Source: Aplectana chamaeleonis
Lineage: Eukaryota; Nematoda; Chromadorea; Rhabditida; Cosmocercidae
Reading direction: 5' to 3'
Assembly: GCA_029168955.1 (NCBI GenBank)
Contig: JAPDOI010000137.1
Coordinates: 765,501-829,500, forward strand
DNA length: 64,000 nucleotides
The position numbers and the translations under genes are program-made. Below are positions 33,317 through 45,300 of the stretch, piece by piece. A model generated the notes under the pieces. It saw nothing but the letters and a program-made list of their open reading frames with translations. It was not told the origin of the DNA and did not search any database. Position 1 is the first letter of the stretch; each line of letters begins with the position of its first letter.

Positions 33317-36300
33317 ATGTGGGATCTGTTGGTGCTTACAGCCGGTAATGAACGACAGAAACAAAATTTCGAACTTCTCCTCAAGGAATTGGACATCACA
33401 CCATACTGTAGGGAGACGACTGTCATTGCTGATTATCCGCCGGGTGTGAAAACAGGTGAGCCTACTAGCGGTAGCGGAATAAAACTCCAAAATACTGGCA
33501 AATTATTGGACAAAGAAAGCTAATTCTCACATTTCTAGTGATACATTCGGTAAGCAGGGACAAATTATGGATTTCAGACTATTAAGAACTCTTAAAGATT
33601 CTTAGGGTTGCTGATGGTCGACAACGGTACAAAGATGTTTTGAGTAGAATAAGGAAGAGGGCTACCGAAGTAGTGCTGCTGAGAGGACCCCGCTCTAACA
33701 GAGAGAGAGAGAGAAATATCTCAGGCAGTTACCGCCCCCAGCGAAGCGACTCTTCTACTTACATAGTCCCAGAAGCGAGTGGGCTGGATGCATCGATCTT
33801 GAGCAAATGAGCTACAGCAAGTCGGGGAATCTCAGGATATGCCAGTATACGGCTAAATATGGAAACCATATTCCTGTTTATGAGTAAGCTATGTGTCGCT
33901 GCTAAAGGCAGTGTCCACGATAAAGACTGTACAATACCAACCCTCGAACTTCGCAAAAAGCTCGTTCTTTGCGCTTCTTTGAAATAACTGTGAAATTTGG
34001 GGTTTTGGAGGCAAGAAAGATATTACAAGAATCGTCTCATCAAGATAAACAAGATGGTGTTAAAATTTCATTGTTATCTTAAACTATACCTTATTTAGAG
34101 GTATGTTGGTCTTTTCATAATACGTTTTGACTCGTCAGGATGCTAGCACAGAAGTTTCGAATCAACTTACTTGCGTGATATCCGGGCAAAATCAAGTTAC
34201 TTGTGGCTTACCTGCGTTGTTTAAATTACTTGCGAGGTTGGGACTCGCAAGTAACTTACATGTGCATAACCAGTAACTTACATGGTAATGATTACCTTGA
34301 TGATGGCTGTTGGGTAAACTGAGTCCTGTGCGCTCGCGCAGTCAACTTTAGGGCCGCAGAGGGCCAACCGGGACTAGCTCAAAGCCGTTTTTTTTTCGAC
34401 AAGATTGTTGCACTCTGTCCCAGTCTTTTGGATTACCTGTGGAAAATCGAAGATAGTTTTCATTATGGACACTACCTTTGAAGAGAGAGGTCTCGAAGTT
34501 GATTTTAGATACGTCTCTGGTTTCTCAAATCTGGTAAAGAAAAATCCTAGTTCGATGTTAGATTTGACTTTTTCCTACTTTTACAAGCACAAAAACCATG
34601 TCGCAGAGACAGCTGAATCCGTTGGATGTCATTATGAGCGCGCACATTGCCTATTTGAGAAATTTTCGAGCAATCGCTAATCTTATTCTATCAAAAAGGG
34701 GTTTTCCAAGCAAGAGAGGTTTGGTTGGCGTCAGAAACGTTCCAACAAAAAGGGAACAATAGGTAAGTAGAATGAGGAGAGTCTACAAAAAGCGAACAAT
34801 ATTTTCTGAGACTAATTTCCCTGGCCGATACTTCTTAACAGCGAAAACAAACCGTTGTGGTACTTCACGAGGAAGACTTCAATGGTTTCCAAGAATGGAC
34901 TTCAATTATTTGACGAGATTATAATAAAATACACTCATTAGATGCTGCACTTTGGTTTCGCTTCTCGTAGCAGCTGGAGCTAACCGTCCGTCTGTGTTTT
35001 TGGCATCATCTTCTATTCTGATGGTAAGTATTAGGTTTACATGCACATACTTTTTAACGGTTCTCGTGTAGTCAAGATCATTTTTGAAACCACAGAGTGC
35101 TTCCGTGTAGAGCGCCGCAACGGTTTGTTTTTGTTGTTAAGAAGTATCGGCCAGGAAATTAGTCTCAGAAAATATTGTTCGCTTTTGTAGACTCTCCTCA
35201 TTCTACTTACCTATTGTTCCCTTTGTTGGAACGTTTCTGACGCCAACCAAACCTCTTGCTTGGAAAACCCCTTTTTGATAGAATTGTTCACTTTTTATTG
35301 ATATTACGAAGTAATATCCTGAAAAATCTTCAATATTTTTCGAAAAGCATGGATTGCTATAATAATCAGTAAGCAACAAACTTGTTGCGCACGCTACAAA
35401 TGAAGCGCTACCACTTTCCACGACGTCCTGATGACGTCAAAGATGCCCTATGCACTTGGCACCACCTTGGCACGACGTCCTGATGACGTCACCAGATGCT
35501 TTATGCACATGGAACGACCTTGGCACGACGTCCTAATGACGTCATCAGATGCCCTATGTACTTTAGATGACACCTGATGACGTCATCAGATGCCCTATGT
35601 ACTTTATATGACACCCTGATGATGTCATCAGATGCCCTATGTATTTTAGATGACACCCTGATGACGCCATCAGATGCCCTATGTACTTTAGATGACACCC
35701 TGAAGACGTCACCAGATGCCCTATGTACTTCACATGACACCCTGATGACGTCATCAGATGCCCTATGAACTTTACATGACACCCTGATGACGTCATCAGA
35801 TGCCCTATGTACTTTAGATGACACCCTGATGACGTCATCAGATGCTCTATGTACTTTAGATGACACCCTGATGACGTCACCAGATGCCCGATGTACTTTA
35901 GATGACACCCTGATGACGTCATCAGATGCCCTATGTACTTTAGATGACACCCTGATGACGTCATCAGATGCTCTATGTACTTTAGATGACACCCTGATGA
36001 CGTCATCAGATGCCCGATGTACTTTAGATGACACCCTAATGACGTCACCAGATGCCCGATGTACTTTAGATGACACCCTGATGACGTCATCAGATGCCCT
36101 ATGTACTTTACATGACACCCTGATGACGTCATCAGATGCCGTACATGAGTAAGAAGTAAAGTAGTTAACGTGAATCAGTAAATAACAAACTTGTTAGTAA
36201 CTTTCCTGTCCCTTCCCATCGAAAAGTTCAGCCTACGACGTGTTTTTAGCGAGTTGATCTACCAACTGATAATATCACACGATATGATAAGCAGTAAAAG

Positions 36301-39300
36301 TAAAGTAGTTAACGTGAATCAGTAAGTAACAGACTTGTTAGTAACTTTCCCTGTCCCTTCCCATCGAAAAGTCCAGCCTACGACGTGTTTTAGCGATTTG
36401 ATCAACCAACTGATAATATCACATGATATGATAAGCAGTAAGAAGTAAAGTAGTTAACGTGAATCAGTAAATAACAAACTTGTTAGTAACTTTCCCTGTC
36501 CCTTCCCATCGAAAAGTTCAGCCTACGACGTGTTTTAGCGAGTTGATCTACCAACTGATAATATCACACGATATGATAAGCAGTAAAAAGTAAAGTAGTT
36601 AACGTGAATCAGTAAGTAACAGACTTGTTAGTAACTTTCCCTGTCCCTTCCCATCGAAAAGTCCAGCCTACGACGTGTTTTAGCGATTTGATCAACCAAC
36701 TGATAATATCACATGATATGATGAAGCAGTAAGAAGCAAAGTAGTTAACGTGAATCAGTAACAGACTTGTTAGTAACTTTCCCTGTCCCTTCCCATCGAA
36801 AAGTTCAGCCTACGACGTGTTTTAGCGAGTTGATCTACCAACTGATAATATCACATGATATGATAAGCAGTAAAAAGTAAAGTAGTTAACGTGAATCAGT
36901 AAATAACAAACTTGTTAGTAACTTTCCCTGTCCCTTCCCATCGAAAAGTCCAGCCTACGACGTGTTTTAGCGATTTGATCAACCAACTGATAATATCACA
37001 TGATATGATAAGCAGTAAGAAGTAAAGTAGTTAACGTGAATCAGTAAATAACAAACTTGTTAGTAACTTTCCTGTCCCTTCCCATCGAAAAGTTCAGCCT
37101 ACGACGTGTTTTAGCGAGTTGATCTACCAACTGATAATATCACATGATATGATAAGCAGTAATAAGTAAAGTAGTTAACGTGAATCAGTAAATAACAAAC
37201 TTGTTAGTAACTTTCCTGTCCCTTCCCATCGAAAAGTTCAGCCTACGACGTGTTTTAGCGAGTTGATCTACCAACTGATAATATCACATGATATGATAAG
37301 CAGTAAAAAGTAAAGTAGTTAACGTGAATCAGTAAATAACAAACTTGTTAGTAACTTTCCTGTCCCTTCCCATCGAAAAGTCCAGCCTACGACGTGTTTT
37401 AGCGATTTGATCAACCAACTGATAATATCACATGATATGATAAGTAGTAAGAAGTAAAGTAGTTAACGTGAATCAGTAAATAACAAACTTGTTAGTAACT
37501 TTCCCTGTCCCACCCCATCGAAAAGTTCAGCCCACGACGTGGTTTAGCGAGTTGATCTACCAACTGATAATATCACATGATATGATAAGCAGTAAGAAGA
37601 AGGTAGTTAACGTGAATCAGTAATTAACAAACTTGTTAGTAACTTTCCCTGTCCCTTCCTATCGAAAAGTTCAGCCTACGACGTGTTTTAGCGAGTTGAT
37701 CAACCAACTGATAATATCACATGATATGATAAGCAGTAAGAAGTAAAGTAGTTGACGTGAATCAGTAATTAACAAACTTGTTAGTAACTTTCCCTGTCCC
37801 TTCCCATCGAAAAGTTCAGCCTACGACGTGTTTTAGCGATTTGATCAACCAACTGATAATATCACATGATATGATAAGCAGTAAGAAGTAAAGTAGTTAA
37901 CGTGAATCAGTAATTAACAAACTTGTTAGTAACTTTCCCTGTCCCTTCCATCGAAAAGTTCAGCCTACGACGTGTTTTAGCGAGTTGATCAACCAACTGA
38001 TAATATCACATGATATGATAAGCAGTAAAAAGTAAAGTAGTTAACGTGAATCAGTAAATAACAAACTTGTTAGTAACTTTCCCTGTCCCTTTCATCGAAA
38101 AAGTCCAGCCTACGACGTGTTTTAGCGATTTGATCAACCAACTGATAATATCACATGATATGATAAGCAGTAAGAAGTAAAGTAGTTAACGTGAATCAGT
38201 AATTAACAAACTTGTTAGTAACTTTCCTGTCCCTTCCCATCGAAAAGTTCAGCCTACGACGTGTTTTAGCGAGTTGATCTACCAACTGATAATATCACAC
38301 GATATGATAAGCAGTAAAAAGTAAAGTAGTTAACGTGAATCAGTAAATAACAAACTTGTTAGTAACTTTCCCTGTCCCTTCCCATCGAAAAGTTCAGCCT
38401 ACGACGTGTTTTAGCGAGTTGATCTACCAACTGATAATATCACATGATATGATAAGCAGTAAGAAGTAAAGTAGTTAAGGTGAATCAGTAAATAACAAAC
38501 TTGTTAGTAACTTTCCCTGTCCCTTCCCATCGAAAAGTCCAGCCTACGACGTGTTTTAGCGATTTGATCAACCAACTGATAATATCACATGATATGATAA
38601 GCGATAGTAAAGTAGTTAAGGTGAATCAGTAAATAACAAACTTGTTAGTAACCTTCCCTGTCCCTTCCCATCGAAAAGTCCAGCCTACGACGTGTTTTAG
38701 CGATTTGATCAACCAACTGATAATATCACATGATATGATAAGAATCGACTGGACTGTTGTAGACTGAGCTGTGGTACAACTATTTATTGAGGAGAGTCAC
38801 CTCTCCGTACCACTACAAACTACAAAATAAGCATCTATAACCGAACGAGCCGCCTTAAGAAGGAGCGGACGCGGCCTCCGATCGCAGGCCCCGCCTGCCG
38901 ACGACGAGAGACCACGGGGGCAGACGAGCGCGAGGCATACATAAGATGCCCTCCCCCATCCACCCCTCCGCGCCCATCGATCGACGGAAACGAACACCAC
39001 CTTAACTCAACGAGGACCCACACCGGAAACGAGAAAAGGGAAGAGGACAATTGTATTACAGGGAAAAAGACAGAAAAACAAACTATTACAAATCATTAGA
39101 CTAATAGTAGAACTACGGTAAACAGTACATTTTAGACTACTACTCTTAACATGCCCGCACTAACTTGAGAGTCGTCCCGACTCACATCACAAATGAGATC
39201 ACTAGACTCCTCTCCGGACATCCCTCTTCTCCATACCATGGTTCCTGCGTCCGGTGTCGCGGCGGCCCTCGACATCTCCACTGAGTCGGTGTCCTTCCGG

Positions 39301-42300
39301 CTTCAGGCATCTTCCGTGACGTTCGTCTCGGTCGACTCGAGCGTGAACAGATGGTGACCGGTGGGTGTCATACCGAGCGCGCTTCGCTCCTTCATTCATT
39401 CCATGACGGACATTGCTGCGATTTCCGGAGTGTGGATCATGGAACGAGATTGCCTGCCGATGCCGCATTCTCTCCGGATCTTGAACCACCCAGAAGTTAG
39501 GCGTTCTCTCGTCACGGCGTCGCTTGGCCTTTAGCGCTTGCTCGCGCTTCCTCTGCTCCTTGAGCTCCTCAGAAGCCGGTTCGAATGGCAACAGTTTGAC
39601 TACGTCATTGACTGTAAGCCTCATCTTCTCGAGGTAGAACACCACTTGGCTCCCGAAGAACGGAGAGCGTTTGTAGCGGGGCTGAAGACCCAAACATATG
39701 GCTGGATGCTCAAAAGATCCTCCATCCAAAACATCACTGTAACAGTCCACGACTAGCGCGTCGAACTTCCTTCCGGGGTCTGTAACATACTTGACCCACT
39801 GTCTGCACACCTCACCCATTTCTCTCCATTGCGCCGCGTTCGAATCCTCTTTTGGGTGCGGGAGAAAAATAAGCGTGCCACTGACTTGCACGTGACGTTC
39901 CAGCGCGATGAGCAACCGCCTCATTGAGATACCACTAGGCATTTCGTCTGGCCATACAAGAATTATCGTTGTCGTCACTGGCATTTCCATCAGCTTATTC
40001 GCAAGCAAGTCCCAGTCCATGTAGGTGCAGATAGTTATGTTCTTGGCATAGTCGACCTCAAAGTGCACTCTCGAAAACGATTTCGGGAGAGCGATGAAGA
40101 CCGTGGAACTGCTCGTACCGTCACTCTGCTTCATATGCCCCAACATTCCGATGGCGCTCGTGACATAGGCACCGACGTCGTAACAGACCGCAACGTTGAA
40201 AGAGCCGTGTGGTCGAACCGTACACCTTTGGCTGCCTCTATGGCTTCAGCATAATCGACGCATCTGCGCCGATGGGCCTCCATGGCAACAGCAAGGCCGT
40301 AGGGAGTGAGATACGTCGACTTTGGTTTGCGAAGCTCCAACTCTTTCCTTTCATCGCCCCAACTTTCTTGTTCGGCGATGGAGGCGACGTTAACCAGCTC
40401 AAACATGTCCGCCACTTTCTTCGAGCGTGCCATTTGGTGTTTCATACTGGGAAGAGCGACGTGGGCACGCTGGCCAAACAGTCCACAATCACAACGGTGA
40501 CGCAAGTTCAGCGGATGTTCCATATCGATCATCGTCCTGAAACAACGAGCTTTTCGACAAGTTCGAATCTCTGAAAGGGGGTTCTTCCTAGGCCTGCCCC
40601 GCTTCCCACGAGTTTTTGCAGTCTGTACTGGATCATCCGCTATCCCTTTAGGTAGTGTTTTTAGCGCATCGAACGGCACTCTAATCGGTTCGTTATTATA
40701 ATTTATCTCCGTTGTTAGTGCGCTATTCTCCGAAGTTTGGAGGACTCGGTAGGGTCCTCTGCTTCTCCTATGGTATCTTCATATACACTCGGTCACCCAC
40801 TTTCGGTGGATTGCGGCAGACGTTCTTCTTATCATCCATCGTAATTGATCTTCATTCTGTCGCGCATCCGGCGATTCACCTCCTGTACATATTTTCGGGC
40901 AATCTGTGTGCCTACAGCTACCTCTTGAGCGTAGCTCTCAACATCCACAGAATATTTACTCACATCTGTTTGCGGCACTGTTTCCCAAGGTACATAGGCA
41001 TCGAACCCATGCAACAGGAAGAATGGTGATTCTCCGATAGATTCATGAGCGGTTGTGTTGTATGCGAACATACAGAACGGGAGAATCTTGTCCCAGTCGG
41101 AGGGCACAGTAACTTTCTTCCTCAGTAGCTGAAGTATCGTTTGGTTGAATCTTTCAGTTACTCCGTTCTCTCGAGGGTTGTGACCCTTGGTCATGACGTG
41201 TTCGATTCCCATGAGTTTGCGTAACTCGGTCATCAACTTATTCTCGAACTCTCCGCCTTGATCAGTGAGTATGCACTTCGGTTGCCGACAACCTTCGGCA
41301 ATCCATCTCTCGAAAAACACCCGAGCAACGAGCTCCGCGTTCTTTGACGGGATTGCGTAAGTACCTCCGAATTTTGTGAAATGGCCCACTACACTCAGAA
41401 TGTATCTGTTTCCTTCCTTTGTGCTTGAAACTTCAATTATATCCAGCCCTACCAGTTCGAACGGGGTGGATGTCGATATGGGCTTGAGCGGTGGAGTCAT
41501 GTCATGCTGCTTGTTGTGACAAAAGCAATCACGACACTCTTTTGACCACTTATTCACGTCTTGAGCCATCGATTCCCAGAACAGTCTCTTTTCGAGTTGT
41601 TTTATCACCTTTTTAGGACCGTAATGCCCTGCTAGCCGTCCTGAATGTGCCTCGTTGAACACCTGCTTCCGTTTTGATGGTGGGACCACCTTTCGAGACC
41701 TGTGATTCTCCATCAGTGCGAGAAAGCCCTGGTCTGCACGAAGTCGGCGATCTTCAACTTTTTACTCAGCCCAGGCAAGGCGACCTCCGTGTCCAAGCTT
41801 CCTTGCTCGATTCCGGTGATAATCGCTCCGTAAACCTCGTCTTGGCGGAGCTCTTTCGTCCACTCAGGTTCATATGTAACCGCCGCGACGATGAGCTCGT
41901 TTGGTATCGGTTCACCATTTACCTCATCCTGAAGCGGAACTGTTCCACGACTGAGCGCGTCTGCAACTCGATTAGCTGCTCCCCTTCAGATACACGATCT
42001 TCAAATTATATTTCTGAAGCTCAGGGCCGATCGAAGGACTCTGGAGGAAACGTTGGTTCTCGTGAACAGAGCAGTAAGTGGCTGGTGGTCGGTGAAAACT
42101 TCTACAGGAAGCCCGTAGACAAACATGTGAAACTTCCTTAGAGCGAATACCACTGCAAGAGCCTCTAAATCCGTCACATGATAATTATTTTCACAGCTTG
42201 TCAAACCTTTTTGACGCGAAGAACACTGGGTGAAGGAGGCTATCGTCCCCCCTCCTGGCTGAGGACTGCCCCCAGTCCTTCATAACTTGCATCGGTATGA

Positions 42301-45300
42301 ATTTTGAAGGGCTTCCGGCCACTTCTAGCTCCTTCGATGTCTGGTTGGGCGAGAACAGGAGCTCGTAATGATAGTCTTCAGCTGCTCAAAACATGTCTTC
42401 CTGGTGAAGTTCCACTCGAACTCCACTTTTTCAGAGGTCATCTCGTGTAACGGTGCAGCCACCTTTGAAAACCCTAAGACAAATTTTTCTCTAATAGGAA
42501 CACATCCCAAGAAATGTGCGGAGGTTTGAACGCGACTGTGGAAGCGGATAATTCACTATCGCTTCGACCTTAGCAGGGTTCATGTGCAGGCCCTCGAAGT
42601 CGATTACGTGACCCAGAAACTCTACTCGTTCCTCCGCCAGCACACACTTTTTAGGATTCAGTCTGAGTCCCCCTTTCCGTAGGGCCAGCAAAACCTTTCT
42701 TAGCCCAGCCATGTGCTCCTCCCGCGTAGCTGTGGCGTTCATTATGTCGCCGAGATAGCAGAAAACGTCATCACCCAGCACTTGGCCCAGGACAGCATGC
42801 ATCAGTCTTTGAAACACTGCTGGGGATGATGCTAATCGAATGGCAACACTCGAAATTGATATAGTCCCTCCGTTGTAGTGAAGGCGGACTTCTCTTTTGT
42901 TTCCTCTGATAGGGCAATCTGCCAATATCCTGACGATAGATCTAGTGTTGAAAAACATCGTTTCCCGGCTAAGCTTTGAAGGATAGAGTCAATGGTGGGC
43001 AGTGGGTAGCTGTCCACCTTCGTGACCTGGTTAACCTTGCGGTAATCTACGCATAACCTCAGACTGCCGTCCTGCTTCTGCACCAAGACTATCGGCGATG
43101 CCCAGCTACCCCTGCTTGGTTCGATTATGTTGCGCTCCTGTAGGTCTTCCAGTATGCGTCGCAACTCGACTTTCGTTGCAAGCGGGATTTGCCGTGCTTT
43201 CTGCCGAATAGGTGCTGCGTCTCCGGTTTCGATCGGAGGCTCCACTAAACTTGTCCGTTACAGCGAAGACATCGGAGTACTCCTCCACGAGCACGACCAA
43301 TTGCCCGTCGTCCTTCCTTGTTCTCTTGTGTTCGAATAGGAATTTTAGTAGCGTGTCAAGTCGATTTTGTTCCTCTGCTGAAGTCCGTTCTAACATGTTG
43401 TCCCTATGATGAAGCGGCCTCTTCCCCACAATAGTTGTGGGCTCACATAACCCCACTGCTTCTCCTTCCTTGAAGATCACTGGCTCTGCAAGGGAATTAG
43501 TGATTGGGACCTCGATCGTGCCAATCGTGCGACCGCGAACGACGTCTGGGACCACTTCGCAAGTTGACCACACCATTTTCTGATGGTGTTCTCTTGGACA
43601 ATGTATCGACAGAAGTTTTGTCTCACCTGGACGAATGTACACTCTCTTCGCCACTGTAGCTGCTTCTTGCGATCCTCCCACAGTCTTGCCTTTATCTTTC
43701 TTCTTTTTTTTCCCGCGTGACTTGTCCTTTTTACATTTGGGGTGGTCATCTGGGCCAACTGTGTCAAGTTAAGGTCGAATTTGTACAGAGCGTTGGTGCC
43801 TAATACCAGCATTCCATCACCCTTCATCACGAAGCACGCTATTCTTTGCTTGCTACCATTTCCAATCTGCATGGAAAGCCTGATCGCTCCTTTGAAGACC
43901 ATAGCATTCCCAGAAGCATCGAACACCGGAGCACATCCTCTAAGTGGAATCTCTTCAACGTCGTTGTTCAAATCGAACCCTGACTTGAAGGCTGTTTCCA
44001 ACATCTCTAGAGGAATGATACTCACTTGAGAACCTGTGTCTAGCAGAGCCTGTCGTGAGAATCCAAGGAGCTGTACCTCTGATGACATTTGTTTCCCCAC
44101 TAAATCGTCCCGCAGGCTGGGTGAACTCACAGTTCCACACATCCATTTGCTCAGCGAAGCTGTAAAGTTCATCGCTGGTGTCTGCCTCGTTGTCCTTCCC
44201 ATTCCACTAGCTTCACGCTGCGAGGGTTTCTTAGGACCTTGGCAGTTGCGAGAGTAGTGTCAGGCTTGCCACAATTATAGCATTTCAGCACTTTCTTTGG
44301 TTCTCCACTTGACGACGCAGATGCAGATCCATTTGCCAGCTTTGGTTTGACGGAACTAGTACGTTGTTGACTTTCTTGTGTCGGTTGCGAATTACTGCCT
44401 CTCCCTATTTCGGTGGATTTCGGTCGGCTTGTCTTTGCAGCTTGCCGCATTCCTGAAGCAATTCGCTCGCATTGTTGGACCAATCTTTTGACCATCTCGT
44501 AATGACAGCCTTTTGGCGCAGCCTCCAGCGTTGCGTACAGCTGTAGATACTCCGGCCAATCCGTGAGTTGTGTTACGAGTTCACCAGCTCGCGTCCTCGA
44601 CAGTTCCTCATCCGAGGCATTCGGATACGCTATCCTTGTTAGTCGCTCGAGCTCGATGCAGAATCTCGTTACATCAACATCTTTCTTCAAATGCTTGAAT
44701 TGCATGTAGGCCTTCATCTGCTGCGCAGGGTCGCTAGCACTAAGACTCTTCCGCATACCCCTAATGATTCCTTCGAGACTTCCTTCGCGGACGTTTCTTG
44801 GCAACGCCTCAGCCACTGCTTTTGGGAACCCGTCCAGCTTGGAGAGGAAAAGGTGGGTAAGCATGTCGTTACCTAACCCCAGGTTTTGGTATTTCATCTT
44901 AAACCTGACAGCGAAGTCGTCAAAGCGCTCTCCCTTGGGTTCTGCAAAAGTTTCCACCTCTGGTAGGCTCATAGCCGCGAACATGTTCCCCAAGTTAAGG
45001 TGAGTGTCAAGATTCTCATGCCCACCTTGGAGGACGGCGTTCGGTGGTGTCGGCCAGTTCGATTCCATCTGCCTCTGCTGACGCGACCTGTTCCCGGTGC
45101 TCTGCAAAAAGTTAGGTGAGTGAAATGGGAACCAATCTGGCTCAGGCGTAACCCTTGGTGAGATTCTTGACTCACCTCTCGCTGCTCAATGGGGTCGAAC
45201 TCCGCATGGTAGACGAATTCCCTGTTCGCTTCGTCGAACGTGATCTGCTGAATGTTGGCCGTTGGAGCGCCTGTTACTGCGACGTTGGCTGGCTGACCCT

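Noticed and set aside
35501..36152. Repetitive proteins of about 120 to 205 residues with a 14-residue period on both strands
   Set aside because: The minisatellite unit is 42 bp, a multiple of three, so every stop-free frame stays open. Three frames on two strands are open at once, with no start context or splice signals.
39202..40146. Envelope gene of a retrovirus-like element
   Set aside because: No signal peptide, no transmembrane segment and no cysteine-rich ectodomain. The frame continues from pol and carries an AT-hook upstream.
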